DNA from: Paracoccus sp. (in: a-proteobacteria)
GTDB taxonomy: Bacteria; Pseudomonadota; Alphaproteobacteria; Rhodobacterales; Rhodobacteraceae
Length of the DNA stretch: 39,187 bases
Assembly: GCF_030536915.1 (NCBI RefSeq)
Contig: NZ_JAUNPC010000017.1
Coordinates: forward strand, 3,877 to 43,063
Direction of reading: 5' to 3'
Under the pieces are notes generated by a model. It made no database searches and had not been told where the DNA came from. It saw nothing but the letters and a program-made list of their open reading frames with translations. The position numbers and the translations under genes were made by a program. Positions 10,240 to 20,756 of this stretch are shown piece after piece (position 1 is the first letter of the stretch; every line of letters begins with the position of its first letter).

Positions 10240-10560
10240 TCAGTTCAGGCCGTGCTGCAGCGGATAGCGGCCGTTCTCGAACTCGCCGAAAAGGGCGATC
10301 AGTTCGGGATGTTCCAGCGGCTCGCCCGAGGGATCGGGCAGCAGGTTCTGTTCGGACACATAGGCGATGTAATAGGTCGCCTCGGTCTCGGCATAAAGGT
10401 GGTAGTAGGGCTGGTCCCTGGAGGGACGGCAATCCTCGGGGATGGACTGGTACCATTCCTCGGTGTTCGAGAACTGCGGGTCCACGTCGAAGACCACCCC
10501 GCGAAAGGGATGTTCACGATGACGGACCACCTGCCCGATGTTGTATTTCGCAAGTCGCAT
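10240..10560 (-). CDS. hspQ: heat shock protein HspQ
   Basis: A 106-residue protein of the HspQ/YccV family, a small hemimethylated-DNA-binding-type SH3-like fold. HspQ is known in enterobacteria as a heat-induced Lon specificity enhancer and DnaA-related factor. The segments KYNIGQVVRHREHPFRGVVF and DQPYYHLYAETE, followed by YIAYVSEQNL, are the conserved core. Full length, with ATG at 10560. No CTTG-type RpoH promoter was found in the 116 bases upstream, so heat control is not supported by sequence here. Confidence 0.93.
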   Translation of the reverse strand: MRLAKYNIGQVVRHREHPFRGVVFDVDPQFSNTEEWYQSIPEDCRPSRDQPYYHLYAETEATYYIAYVSEQNLLPDPSGEPLEHPELIALFGEFENGRYPLQHGLN

Positions 10561-10676
10561 CCGGTTTTCCCGGTTCCTGTGTGCAAAGCTGTCTTAACGC
10601 GCAGGCCATCGCGAGTAAATCGCCGCGCGTGTCGACCTTACATCAAATGTCCCGGAACCGCCACCATGCCGCAGGG

Positions 10677-11399
10677 TCAGAAGACCAGCGGGCGGCTTTC
10701 CCCATCCTCAAGCACCCACAACCCCCGGTCATCCAGGCGCATGGCGGTCAGCGGCCCGCCGTCGCCCGCGCCGGTGTCGATGTTGACGCGGTTGCCGTAA
10801 TGGGTGGGCCGCCGGACCGGGGTATGACCGTGCACGACCAGAACGCCGTGGTCGCGCCGGTCGTCGTGAAAGGGCTTTCTGATCCACAGCAGATCATCCT
10901 CGACTTGGGCACGCAGGTCGATGCCGGGCCGGATGCCGGCATGGACAAAGAGGGCGTGCCGGCCGAGATACCATGCCGGAAGCCCCTGCAGCCAGCGGGC
11001 GTGATCGGGGGGCACGGCGGCCAGCGCCTCGGCATGGACCTCGTCCAGTGGGCGGCTGGCCGCATCGGCCACCCCGTAGGACGCCAGCGCCGCCTCGGCG
11101 CCGACATCGCGGGCGATCCAGTCCTTCTGCTCGGCTGCGCGCGGGTCGACCCAGCGGGGATCGCGCAGGAAGTTCGGCAGCGCCCGGTCGTGGTTGCCCT
11201 TCAGCACGATCCAGTTCCGGCCCCGCGCCTGTCCGTCCATCAGGAACTCGACTACTCCGCGCGAATCCGGCCCCTTGTCGATCAGGTCGCCCAGATGGAC
11301 GACCAGCGCATTCCCGCCGGCGTCCTGCTCGATGCGCTCATGCGCCTCGCGCAGCCGCTCAAGCTGGCCGTGAATGTCGCCAATGGCATGGATTCGCAT
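10677..11399 (-). CDS. metallophosphatase, serine/threonine-phosphatase / ApaH-like
   Basis: Calcineurin-like phosphoesterase of 240 residues. The metal-binding blocks appear in order: GDIHG (residues 7-11), GDLIDKGPDS (about 37-46), GNHD (about 68-71), and VVHGHTPV near 191. This is the bacterial PPP-type fold shared by protein phosphatases (PphA/PrpA-like) and symmetrical diadenosine tetraphosphatases. The short length favours a PrpA-like protein phosphatase over ApaH (about 280), but the substrate is not determined. It lies 53 bases after serA with a stem-loop in between, and upstream of hspQ in the same direction. Confidence 0.9.
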   Translation of the reverse strand: MRIHAIGDIHGQLERLREAHERIEQDAGGNALVVHLGDLIDKGPDSRGVVEFLMDGQARGRNWIVLKGNHDRALPNFLRDPRWVDPRAAEQKDWIARDVGAEAALASYGVADAASRPLDEVHAEALAAVPPDHARWLQGLPAWYLGRHALFVHAGIRPGIDLRAQVEDDLLWIRKPFHDDRRDHGVLVVHGHTPVRRPTHYGNRVNIDTGAGDGGPLTAMRLDDRGLWVLEDGESRPLVF

Positions 11400-11415
11400 G
11401 AACCGTCCCGTGAAG

Positions 11416-11443
11416 CTCCCCGGCCAACGGATCGGCCGGGGAG
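11416..11443 (-). terminator. terminator-like stem-loop after serA
   Basis: CTCCCCGGCC and GGCCGGGGAG (11416-11425 and 11434-11443) form a perfect ten-base-pair stem with an eight-base loop, ten bases after the serA stop. On the minus strand it is followed by CTTCACG, so the U-tract is poor; termination may be partial. Confidence 0.6.
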
Positions 11444-11452
11444 GGGGTTCCG

Positions 11453-13045
11453 TCAGACCTCGAAGCGCAGCGGGCGGACCTGGATGAACTTGCCGGTGGC
11501 CAGCAGCGCCTCGCGGACGTTGTCGCGCAGCGGCTCGTCGAGGTAGGTGATGGCGATGGCGTCGCCCCCGTTCGCCGCCCGGCCCAGCGAGAAGTTCGCC
11601 ATGTTGACGCCAAGGCCCCCCAGCGTCATCCCCAAGGCCCCGATGACCCCCGGCACGTCCTTGTTGCGGGTGTACATCATGTGCTCGCCGATCTCGGCAT
11701 CGACGTTGATGCCCCGGATCTGGATGAAGCGCGGCTTGCCGTCGCTGAAGACCGTGCCCGCGATCGACCGCTCGCGGTCGCCCGAAACCATCGTGACCTT
11801 GATGTAGCCGTCATAGACGCCCGACTTGTCCTGCGTGGTCGTGGCGATGTGGATGCCGCGTTCCTTGGCCATGACGGGGGCCGAGACCATGTTCACGTCC
11901 GGGTTCGCCGCCTTCATCACCCCCGCGATCACGGCGGCGTTCAGCGCCTGGAGGTTCATCCCCAAGGCCACGCCATCATACAGGATGTTGACCGCCGTGA
12001 TCGGCTCGTCCGTCATCTGGCCGACAAAGGCGCCGAGATGCCCCGCCAGCTTGATCCACGGCCCCATGACCGCCGCTTCCTCGGCCGTGACCGAGGGCAT
12101 GTTCAGCGCGTTCTGCACCGCACCCGTCAGCAGGTAGTCGGCCATCTGTTCGGCCACCTGCAGGGCCACGTTCTCCTGCGCCTCGGTGGTGGATGCGCCG
12201 AGATGCGGCGTCACGACCACGTTCGGCAGGCCGAAGAGCGGGCTTTCCGTGGCGGGCTCGGTGGCGAAGACATCGAGGGCCGCGCCCGCGACATGGCCTG
12301 ACTTGAGCAGTTCGGCCAGCGCCGCCTCGTCGATCAGCCCGCCGCGGGCAGCGTTGATGATGCGGACGCCCTTCTTCGTCCTGGAAAGGTTTTCCGCCGA
12401 CAGGATGTTGCGGGTCTTGTCCGTCAGGGGCACGTGCAGGGTGATGAAGTCGGCCTTGGCCAGCAGCTCGTCCAGCTCGACCTTGGTCGCGCCCAGATCC
12501 TTGGCCCGCTCTTCCGACAGGAAGGGGTCGTAAGCCAGCACCTTCATGTGCAGCCCCCGCGCCCGGTCGATGACGATGCCGCCGATGTTGCCCGCACCGA
12601 TCACGCCCAGCGTCTTGTTGAACAATTCCACGCCCATGAAGCGGTTCTTTTCCCACTTGCCGGCGTGGGTCGAGACGTTCGCCTCGGGCAGTTGCCGCGC
12701 GACCGCGAACATCAGCGCGATGGCGTGCTCGGCGGTAGTGACGCTGTTGCCGAAGGGCGTGTTCATCACGATCACGCCCTTCTTCGAGGCGGCCGGGATA
12801 TCGACGTTATCGACGCCGATGCCGGCGCGGCCGATGACCTTCAGCTTGGTCGCGCGCTCCAGCAGCTTCTCGGTGACCTTGGTGGCCGAGCGGATCGCCA
12901 GCCCGTCATACTCGCCGATGATCTCGGCCAGCTTCTCCTTGTCCTTGCCGACATCGGGCAGATAGTCGACCTCGACCCCGCGGTCGCGGAAGATCTGGAC
13001 AGCGGTTTCGGAAAGCTTGTCGGAAACCAGAACCTTGGGTGCCAT
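11453..13045 (-). CDS. serA: D-3-phosphoglycerate dehydrogenase, long form with ACT domain
   Basis: First step of serine synthesis: oxidises 3-phosphoglycerate to 3-phosphohydroxypyruvate with NAD. The 530 residues comprise the catalytic and NAD-binding domains (to about 310), an intervening allosteric-substrate-binding domain, and a C-terminal ACT domain. The NAD motif LGVIGAGNIGG is at 147-156. The catalytic triad is Arg234 (NAARGGLIDE), Glu263 (ATEPATES) and His281 (TPHLGAST). The long architecture is that of alphaproteobacteria, Bacillus and Mycobacterium, against 410 residues in E. coli. ATG 13045 (MAPKVLVSDK) is preferred over extensions that would translate the spacer hairpins. It is the second gene after serC, 97 bases downstream. 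Confidence 0.97.
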   Translation of the reverse strand: MAPKVLVSDKLSETAVQIFRDRGVEVDYLPDVGKDKEKLAEIIGEYDGLAIRSATKVTEKLLERATKLKVIGRAGIGVDNVDIPAASKKGVIVMNTPFGNSVTTAEHAIALMFAVARQLPEANVSTHAGKWEKNRFMGVELFNKTLGVIGAGNIGGIVIDRARGLHMKVLAYDPFLSEERAKDLGATKVELDELLAKADFITLHVPLTDKTRNILSAENLSRTKKGVRIINAARGGLIDEAALAELLKSGHVAGAALDVFATEPATESPLFGLPNVVVTPHLGASTTEAQENVALQVAEQMADYLLTGAVQNALNMPSVTAEEAAVMGPWIKLAGHLGAFVGQMTDEPITAVNILYDGVALGMNLQALNAAVIAGVMKAANPDVNMVSAPVMAKERGIHIATTTQDKSGVYDGYIKVTMVSGDRERSIAGTVFSDGKPRFIQIRGINVDAEIGEHMMYTRNKDVPGVIGALGMTLGGLGVNMANFSLGRAANGGDAIAITYLDEPLRDNVREALLATGKFIQVRPLRFEV

Positions 13046-13077
13046 GTGGGTTCGTCCCATGTGAGATGTGGGGAAGT

Positions 13078-13134
13078 GGTGCGTGCCGAGCACGCACCCT
13101 GTGGGGAGGGCAGGGTGCGTGGTTCCCACGCACC
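13078..13134 (-). promoter_or_regulatory. mutually exclusive hairpins in the serC-serA spacer
   Basis: Two hairpins share arm sequences: GGTGCGTG/CACGCACC (13078-13085 and 13091-13098) and GGTGCGTGG/CCACGCACC (13114-13122 and 13126-13134). The inner arms can instead pair with each other as a perfect 11-base-pair stem, CACGCACCCTG (13091-13101) with CAGGGTGCGTG (13111-13121), around a nine-base loop. Either both outer hairpins or the single central one can form. No U-run follows, so control of translation or mRNA processing is more likely than termination. The structure is visible; a regulatory function is inferred. Confidence 0.6.
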
Positions 13135-13142
13135 GCCAGGCG

Positions 13143-14291
13143 TCAGCCCTGCGCGGACAGTTCCTGCTGGAACGCCCATTCGATCCAGGGCATCAGCGCT
13201 TGCACGTCCGCCGTCTCGATGGTCGAGCCGCACCAGATCCGCAGCCCCGCCGGCGCGTCCCGATAGGCGCCGAGGTCAAGCCCCGCGCTTTCCTTTTCCA
13301 GCCGCTTGGCCACCGCCTTGGCAAAACCCGCGGCATCCTTGATCCGCGGATCGGTGAAGCGCAGGCAGACCGAGGTGGTCGAGGCTGTCGCCGGATCCTC
13401 GGCGAGATTGGCGATCCAGTCGTGCTCGGCCACGAAATCGGCCACGACCCTGGCGTTGGCGTCAGCCCGGGCGATCAGGCCCTTCAGCCCGCCCGTGGAC
13501 TTGGCCCAGTTCAGCGCCACGATGTAATCCTCGACGCAGAGCATGGACGGCGTGTTGATCGTCTCGCCCTTGAAGATGCCTTCGATCAGCTTGCCGCCCT
13601 TGGTCAGGCGGAAGATCTTGGGCAGCGGACGGTCGGGGGTATAGCTTTCCAGCCGAAGGGCGGCGCGCGGCGACAGGATCAGGACGCCATGCCCGCCTTC
13701 GCCCCCCAGCGCCTTCTGCCACGAGAAGGTCACCACATCCAGCTTGTCCCAGGGCAGGTCCATCGCAAAGGCCGCGCTGGTCGCATCACAGATGGTCAGT
13801 CCCTGCCGGTCTGCCGGAATCGCGTTTCCGTTCGGCACCCGCACGCCCGAGGTCGTGCCGTTCCAGGTAAAAACGACATCCTTGTCGAAATCGACCTGCG
13901 TGAAATCGACGATCTGCCCGTAATCGGCGCGGCGCACGGACGCGTCCAGCTTCAACTGCTTGACCGCATCCGTGACCCAGCCCTCGCCGAAGCTTTCCCA
14001 GGCCAGCACCTCGACGGGGCGTGCGCCCAGCATGGTCCACATGGCCATCTCGACCGCGCCGGTGTCCGAACCGGGGACAATGCCGATGCGATAGTCGGCC
14101 GGAACCTCCAGCACCTCGCGCGTGAGGTCGATGGCCTGCGCGAGCTTGTTCTTGCCCACAACGGCGCGGTGCGAGCGGCCCAACGGCGCGTCGCTCAGCA
14201 TGTCCAGGGAAAATCCGGGGATCTTGGCGCAGGGGCCGGACGAAAAACGCGGATTGGCCGGCCGCGCGGCCGGGGTCGTGATATCGAACAT
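13143..14291 (-). CDS. serC: phosphoserine aminotransferase
   Basis: Second step of serine synthesis: transfers an amino group from glutamate to 3-phosphohydroxypyruvate. PLP-dependent class V aminotransferase of 382 residues. Lys193 in [13 protein letters not shown] is the expected Schiff-base lysine and Asp169 in ICDATSAAF binds the pyridine nitrogen. The N-terminus [15 protein letters not shown] is typical of the alphaproteobacterial subgroup. ATG 14291 is preceded by GGAAGG; longer frames upstream run through the leader structures. It is transcribed ahead of serA and divergently from serB, so all three pathway genes sit together. Confidence 0.96.
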   Translation of the reverse strand: MFDITTPAARPANPRFSSGPCAKIPGFSLDMLSDAPLGRSHRAVVGKNKLAQAIDLTREVLEVPADYRIGIVPGSDTGAVEMAMWTMLGARPVEVLAWESFGEGWVTDAVKQLKLDASVRRADYGQIVDFTQVDFDKDVVFTWNGTTSGVRVPNGNAIPADRQGLTICDATSAAFAMDLPWDKLDVVTFSWQKALGGEGGHGVLILSPRAALRLESYTPDRPLPKIFRLTKGGKLIEGIFKGETINTPSMLCVEDYIVALNWAKSTGGLKGLIARADANARVVADFVAEHDWIANLAEDPATASTTSVCLRFTDPRIKDAAGFAKAVAKRLEKESAGLDLGAYRDAPAGLRIWCGSTIETADVQALMPWIEWAFQQELSAQG

Positions 14292-14293
14292 GG

Positions 14294-14331
14294 TTAGCCT
14301 TCCAGCTAAAAAGCCCCTCGTTGGGGAGGGG
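14294..14331 (-). promoter_or_regulatory. serC leader: terminator-like hairpin plus RBS-presenting hairpin
   Basis: Reading the minus strand toward serC, CCCCTC/GAGGGG (14326-14331 and 14314-14319, six-base loop) is followed by C and five T (14312-14308), the form of an intrinsic terminator. Next comes a small stem TTAGC/GCTAA (14305-14309 and 14294-14298) whose six-base loop holds the GGAAG ribosome-binding site, two bases before the ATG. A structured serC RNA motif is known upstream of serC in Alphaproteobacteria; this leader is a candidate member, but I could not check the consensus. It would allow attenuation or translational control of serine synthesis. Confidence 0.6.
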
Positions 14332-14439
14332 TGTCCCACGACAACAGATACGCCCCGACCTGGACCCGCGCAAGTCCGGGGATGCTGGTCGGCGGCGGAA
14401 ATACTGCGTAAGTCCCACCCAACCATCGAAGGGGCCGCC

Positions 14440-15321
14440 ATGTACACCATCAGCATTCTCGCCTCGCCCGCGCGCGCCGATCTTGACGACGACACGATCG
14501 TGGCGCTGCAGCGGCGCTGGGGCGGGGGCCATGCGATCTGGCTCGATCACGGGACGGCGGCCGAGTTCGCGGTCGAGGCGCCGCCTGCCGATTTCGACGA
14601 AGCCTGGGCGCAGCTTGACGGGCGCGGCTTCGACCTTGCGGTGCAGCCGGCGGCAGGGCGGCGCAAGGCGGTACTGCTGGCAGACATGGATTCGACCATG
14701 ATCGGGCAGGAATGCATCGACGAGCTGGCCGACATGGCGGGCGTCGGCCCCCGCGTCGCCGCCATCACCGCCCGCGCGATGAACGGAGAACTGAACTTCC
14801 ATGAATCGCTGGTCGAGCGCGTGGCGCTGCTGGAGGGGCTTCCCGATTCGGTCATCGCTCAGGTACTCGAAACCCGCATCACGCTGGCGGCCGGGGGCCC
14901 CACGCTGGTCGCCACGATGAAGGCGAACGGCGCCTGGACGGCGCTGGTCTCGGGCGGGTTCACCGCATTCACCGGGCCGGTGGCGGACCGGATCGGCTTT
15001 GACGAGCAGCGCGCGAATGTGCTGCTGTCGGACGAAAGCGGGCGGCTCAGCGGGCGGGTGGCGCTGCCAATCCTCGGGCGCGAGGCCAAGGCCGAGGCGC
15101 TGCAGGAGATCACCGCCGCGCGTGGCCTGACCGTTGCGGATGCGATCGCGGTGGGCGACGGGGCCAATGATCTGGGGATGCTGCAACTCGCCGGAACGGG
15201 CGTCGCGCTGCACGCCAAGCCCGTGGTCGCCGCCCAAGCCCCGATCCGCATCAACCACGGCGACCTGACGGCGCTGCTGTATCTGCAGGGCTATGGGCGG
15301 GACGAGTTCGTGGCGGGCTAA
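14440..15321 (+). CDS. serB: phosphoserine phosphatase
   Basis: Final step of serine synthesis: hydrolyses O-phosphoserine. HAD-superfamily protein of 293 residues. A short N-terminal regulatory-like region (1-75) precedes HAD motif [12 protein letters not shown], with Asp82 as nucleophile and Asp84 as acid/base. Motif II is Ser171-Gly-Gly in LVSGGFTAF, Lys218 is the motif III candidate, and motif IV is GDGANDLGM with Asp240 and Asp244. ATG 14440 begins [10 protein letters not shown]. It is divergent from serC with a 148-base spacer and convergent with the next gene, seven bases apart. Confidence 0.96.
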   Translation: MYTISILASPARADLDDDTIVALQRRWGGGHAIWLDHGTAAEFAVEAPPADFDEAWAQLDGRGFDLAVQPAAGRRKAVLLADMDSTMIGQECIDELADMAGVGPRVAAITARAMNGELNFHESLVERVALLEGLPDSVIAQVLETRITLAAGGPTLVATMKANGAWTALVSGGFTAFTGPVADRIGFDEQRANVLLSDESGRLSGRVALPILGREAKAEALQEITAARGLTVADAIAVGDGANDLGMLQLAGTGVALHAKPVVAAQAPIRINHGDLTALLYLQGYGRDEFVAG

Positions 15322-15328
15322 GGCCGGA

Positions 15329-16342
15329 TCACGGCGCCAGAGCGGCCACGGTATCCGCCGCCGGTCGCGCGACCGCGCGGGCGCAGCCGGTGCCGGCCCA
15401 ATGCGCGCCGTAGCTCGTGGTTCCCTGCGCCCGCGCTGCCGCGTCCAGCGCCTTTCCCGCTGCGTAGGTCACCGGATAGCCTGGGCTTTCCGCATCGGGA
15501 ATCGCGGAAAACGCGTTCGCGCAGCAGCGTGCCGGCCGTCCCGAGATCGCCCTGGTCATCACCGTTTCACCACCCTCCAGCGCCATGCGGTGGGCCTGCG
15601 ACGTTGCGGCCTCGGGTGCCCGCAGGAAGGCCGTGCCGCATTGCACCGCCACCGCCCCGGCGCCCAGTGCCGCAAGGGTATCGGCGCGGTCCATGATTGC
15701 GCCGGCCGCGATAACCGGCAGGCCCAGCGGGGCGATCCGGCCGACCAGCGCCAGCGTGTCCAGCCGCTCATCGGGGCCGTCGGGGTCGAAGATCCCCCGG
15801 TGGCCGCCCGCCTGCCAGCCCTGCGCCACGATCAGGTCCAGCCCGGCATCGCGGATCAGCCCGGCTTCGCGGGTGCTGGTGGCCGTTGCGCCCAGAAGGC
15901 AGCCGTGCTGGCGCAGCGCCTCGATCTGCTCGGGCCGCGGCAGGCCGAAATGGAAGGTGACAAGAGCGGGCGGGGCAGTCAGCACCGCTTCCAGCAACTC
16001 GTCGCTTTCCAGAACGCTCGGATAGCGCGGCAGCAGCGTTGCCGGAGGCGTGGCGCCGAAGCGCTGGAAATGCGGCGCGAGCTGGCCCAGCCAACGGGCC
16101 TCGGCGGCAGGATCGCGTTGCTGCGGCTGGTGGCAGAAAAGGTTTACGCCGAAAGGCCGCGAGGTCAGCCTGCACGTCTCGGCAAGGGCCTCGGCCGCTT
16201 CATCGCCCGTCATGGCCGCCAGTCCGAGACTGCCGAGGCCACCCGCATTGCTGACCGCTGCTGCAAGTTCCGGCGTGGAGACTCCGGCCATCGGCGCCTG
16301 GATCACCGGCACCCGCATTCCCAATCGCGCCACGATGTCCAT
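15329..16342 (-). CDS. nitronate monooxygenase-like FMN oxidoreductase
   Basis: TIM-barrel flavoprotein of the 2-nitropropane dioxygenase/nitronate monooxygenase family, 337 residues. Signature segments are IQAPMAGVSTPELAAAVSNA at the N-terminus, then AQGWQAGGHRG and VIAAGAIMDR with GAVAVQCGTAFL, which form the FMN phosphate site. The AGGHRG histidine corresponds to the proposed catalytic base of class I nitronate monooxygenases. The enzymes detoxify alkyl nitronates such as propionate-3-nitronate; the substrate is inferred from family only. ATG 16342 follows GGGGCGGG. It is convergent with serB. Confidence 0.88.
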   Translation of the reverse strand: MDIVARLGMRVPVIQAPMAGVSTPELAAAVSNAGGLGSLGLAAMTGDEAAEALAETCRLTSRPFGVNLFCHQPQQRDPAAEARWLGQLAPHFQRFGATPPATLLPRYPSVLESDELLEAVLTAPPALVTFHFGLPRPEQIEALRQHGCLLGATATSTREAGLIRDAGLDLIVAQGWQAGGHRGIFDPDGPDERLDTLALVGRIAPLGLPVIAAGAIMDRADTLAALGAGAVAVQCGTAFLRAPEAATSQAHRMALEGGETVMTRAISGRPARCCANAFSAIPDAESPGYPVTYAAGKALDAAARAQGTTSYGAHWAGTGCARAVARPAADTVAALAP

Positions 16343-16610
16343 GCCCGCCCCGAAAACCCTTTGTGCCGCATCATGCGAGCGATGCGCCCCCTGTCCAGCC
16401 CTGCGTGGCGAGGGCGAGGTTCGGTTGCGCTGTCCATGGCACCTGCAGGCTATCCGCAAAGGACAAGGTCCGGCACCATGGCATCCCCCGGCGCTGCGGC
16501 TTTGCCGCATCCCGAGGTGCACCGATCACAGGGCCGATGTTCCGCCGCGCAGGACATGGCCTAGGGCTGCACCTTGGGGTTTTCCCGCATGGACAGCCCG
16601 GTCAAGCCTT
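16343..16610. other. intergenic region between radC and the nitronate monooxygenase gene
   Basis: A 268-base spacer between two minus-strand genes. It contains a short GCGGC/GCCGC hairpin near 16497 without a T-run. I find no gene with a credible start and ribosome-binding site, no RNA gene and no recognisable promoter. Confidence 0.5.
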
Positions 16611-17408
16611 TCAGGGCGCGAGCAGCCCGGTGCTGCGAAAGCTCAACTCGCGGCTTTTCCCGATGATGAGATGGTCGTGGACGGTGATCCCCATCGTGCC
16701 CGCAGCCGCGACGATCTGGCGCGTCATGTCGATGTCGGCGGCGCTGGGGGTCGGGTCGCCCGAGGGGTGGTTGTGGACAAGGATCATGGCGCTGGCGTTC
16801 AGGTCCAGCGCCCGGCGCACGATCTCGCGCGGGTAGACCGGAACGTGGTCCACCGTGCCGCGTGCCTGTTCGTCGTCGGCGATCAGGACGTTCTTGCGGT
16901 CGAGGTAAAGCACCCGGAACTGTTCTATCGCGCCATGCGCCATGGTGGTGTGGCAGTAATCCAGCAGCGCGTCCCAGCTTGTCAGGACCGGACGGTTGAT
17001 GACCTTCGACCGGGCAAGCCGCTGGGCTGCGGCCTCGACGATCTTCAGTTCGGCGATGATGGCGGGCCCGACGCCCTCTACCTGCGTCAATTGCACCGGA
17101 TCGGCTGACAGCACCCGGTTGAAATCGCCGAAACGGTCAAGCAGCCGCCGCGCCACCGGCTTCATGTCCTGGCGCGGCACGGCGCGGAACAGCACCAGTT
17201 CCAGCAGCTCATATTCGGGCATCGCCGCGGCCCCGCCCTGCATGAAGCGGTCGCGCAGCCGGGCGCGATGGTCGGCGATATAGCTGGGCAGGCGCGGCGC
17301 CTTGCCCGGGGGCGCGGCCGGGGGGGGAACGGGAAGGCAGTCATCCTCGGCCGGGACGAACCCGAACAGCGAGGGCGATGCTTCCTGAAAGGCACGATTC
17401 GCGGTCAT
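16611..17408 (-). CDS. radC: RadC family protein (JAB/MPN domain)
   Basis: A 265-residue RadC protein. A helix-hairpin-helix-like N-terminal part (LTQVEGVGPAIIAELK near residue 115) precedes a JAB1/MPN metalloprotease-like domain. Its metal site is complete: the motif VHNHPSGDPTPSAADID holds HxH, the conserved Ser and the Asp. Despite the name, a DNA-repair role has not been proven for RadC; its biochemical function is unknown. ATG 17408 (MTANRAF) was chosen over an ATG ten codons upstream that lacks any ribosome-binding site. It lies 54 bases downstream of dnaJ in the same direction. Confidence 0.92.
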   Translation of the reverse strand: MTANRAFQEASPSLFGFVPAEDDCLPVPPPAAPPGKAPRLPSYIADHRARLRDRFMQGGAAAMPEYELLELVLFRAVPRQDMKPVARRLLDRFGDFNRVLSADPVQLTQVEGVGPAIIAELKIVEAAAQRLARSKVINRPVLTSWDALLDYCHTTMAHGAIEQFRVLYLDRKNVLIADDEQARGTVDHVPVYPREIVRRALDLNASAMILVHNHPSGDPTPSAADIDMTRQIVAAAGTMGITVHDHLIIGKSRELSFRSTGLLAP

Positions 17409-17462
17409 GCCCCAAGCCTGCCCCACCCCGGTTAACATGGGGTTAAGACAGGCCGGAACCCG

Positions 17463-18608
17463 TCAGGCCCCCAAGCCTTCCCAGAAACCCTTGATCTTGG
17501 AAAAGAAGCTCGCCGTCTGCGGATGGTTGTCGGCGGCAATGCCCTCGAACTCGCGCAGCAGTTCCTTCTGCCGCGCGGTCAGGTTCACGGGGGTTTCCAC
17601 AACCAGCTCGATCACCATGTCGCCCGGCTCGCCGTTCAGGCCCGCGCCGTGGCGCAGCGGCGGCATCCCCTTGCCACGCAGGCGCATCTGCCGGCCGGTC
17701 TGGCTGCCGGGGGGAACCTTGACGCGCGAGCGGCCGCCGTCGATCGTCGGCACCTCGACCTCACCCCCCAGCGCGGCGGTCGCCATGCCCACCGGCACCT
17801 GGCAGGCGAGCGTGCGGCCGTCGCGGATGAAGATCGGGTGCTCGCGCACCTCGACGAAGATATACAGGTCGCCCGAGGGACCGCCCCGCACGCCGGCCTC
17901 GCCTTCGCCCGCCAGGCGGATTCGGGTGCCGGATTCGACGCCCGCCGGGATCACGACCGACAGGCTGCGGTCCTGCGCCACGCGGCCCGCGCCCGCGCAG
18001 GACTTGCAGGGGTTCTTGACGATCTGGCCGTTGCCGCTGCAGGTCGGGCAGGTGCGCTCGACGGTGAAGAAGCCTTGGCTTGCGCGGACCTTGCCCATGC
18101 CGGAACAGGTGGGGCAGGGGGTCGGCTCGACCGCCCCCTCGGCGCCGGTGCCGTTGCACGATCCGCAGGCGACGGCGCCCGGAACGGTGATGGTCTTCTC
18201 GATGCCGCGGAAGGCTTCCTCCAGCGTCACCCGCAAGTCATAGCGCAGGTCCTGGCCACGAGTCGGACGGGTCCGGCCACCGGCACGGGCGCCCACGAAC
18301 TCGCCGAAGAGATCCTCGAAGACATCCGCGAAGGCCGCGCCGAAATCGCCCTGCGGGGCGCGGCCGTTGCCGAAGCCGCCGCCCTCGAAGGCCGCATGAC
18401 CGAAGCGGTCATAGGCCGCCTTGCGCTGGGGGTCCTTGAGGCATTCATAGGCCTCGTTGACCTCCTTGAACTCGGTTTCCGAGACCTTGCAGTCCGGGTT
18501 CAGGTCCGGGTGCAGCGCCTTGGCCTTGTTGCGGTAGGCCCGCTTGATCTCGTCGGCCGATGCGCCGCGAGCGATCCCCAGAATGTCATAGTAGTCGCGC
18601 TTTGCCAT
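17463..18608 (-). CDS. dnaJ: chaperone DnaJ
   Basis: Type I Hsp40 co-chaperone of DnaK, 381 residues. J-domain at 1-70 with the HPD motif in ALHPDLNPD, then a G/F-rich linker (FEGGGFGNGRAPQGDFG). The zinc-binding domain has four CxxCxGxG repeats (CGSCNGTG, CPTCSGMG, CPTCSGNG, CKSCAGAG), followed by the substrate-binding C-terminal domains. It lies 95 bases after dnaK, separated by a strong terminator, so DnaJ synthesis must come from read-through or a separate promoter. grpE is not adjacent. Confidence 0.97.
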   Translation of the reverse strand: MAKRDYYDILGIARGASADEIKRAYRNKAKALHPDLNPDCKVSETEFKEVNEAYECLKDPQRKAAYDRFGHAAFEGGGFGNGRAPQGDFGAAFADVFEDLFGEFVGARAGGRTRPTRGQDLRYDLRVTLEEAFRGIEKTITVPGAVACGSCNGTGAEGAVEPTPCPTCSGMGKVRASQGFFTVERTCPTCSGNGQIVKNPCKSCAGAGRVAQDRSLSVVIPAGVESGTRIRLAGEGEAGVRGGPSGDLYIFVEVREHPIFIRDGRTLACQVPVGMATAALGGEVEVPTIDGGRSRVKVPPGSQTGRQMRLRGKGMPPLRHGAGLNGEPGDMVIELVVETPVNLTARQKELLREFEGIAADNHPQTASFFSKIKGFWEGLGA

Positions 18609-18653
18609 GGTCGTCCGTCAACCTTGGACCGTCGCGAGGGTCGGTCCTTCATG

Positions 18654-18687
18654 AAAAGACCGGCCCGCGGGGTGGCGCGGGCCGGTC
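18654..18687 (-). terminator. intrinsic terminator between dnaK and dnaJ
   Basis: On the minus strand GACCGGCCCGCG and CGCGGGCCGGTC (arms 18676-18687 and 18658-18669) form a perfect twelve-base-pair stem with a six-base loop, followed by TTTTC. It lies 16 bases after the dnaK stop. It probably limits read-through into dnaJ and so sets the DnaK:DnaJ ratio. Confidence 0.88.
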
Positions 18688-18703
18688 GCTTGCTTCACCG
18701 CGC

Positions 18704-20614
<1,911 letters not shown>

Positions 20615-20726
20615 GCGTTTTTACCTTTCTTGCGGCGATGGTGCGGGGTGCGGGTCCGTACGCGGCCCCCGCGCCCCTATCCCTTGGTGGAGTTCTTTCC
20701 GGGCCTGAACCCGGGTGGTTCGATGG

Positions 20727-20756
20727 CTATATAAGGCGGCGTTCAAGGCGTGCAAG
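20727..20756 (-). promoter_or_regulatory. heat-shock (RpoH) promoter of dnaK
   Basis: On the minus strand CTTG (20756-20753) is followed by exactly 17 bases and then CTTATATAG (20735-20727). This fits the alphaproteobacterial sigma-32 consensus CTTG-N17-CYTATNTNNG. Transcription would start near 20720, giving a leader of about 105 bases. The -35 element sits about 20 bases upstream of the divergent alkB start. Confidence 0.85.

Noticed and set aside
9705-11546. A 613-codon plus-strand frame
   Set aside because: It crosses the TauE/SafE, hspQ and phosphatase genes in antisense. The content is Arg/Pro/Gln low complexity without motifs.
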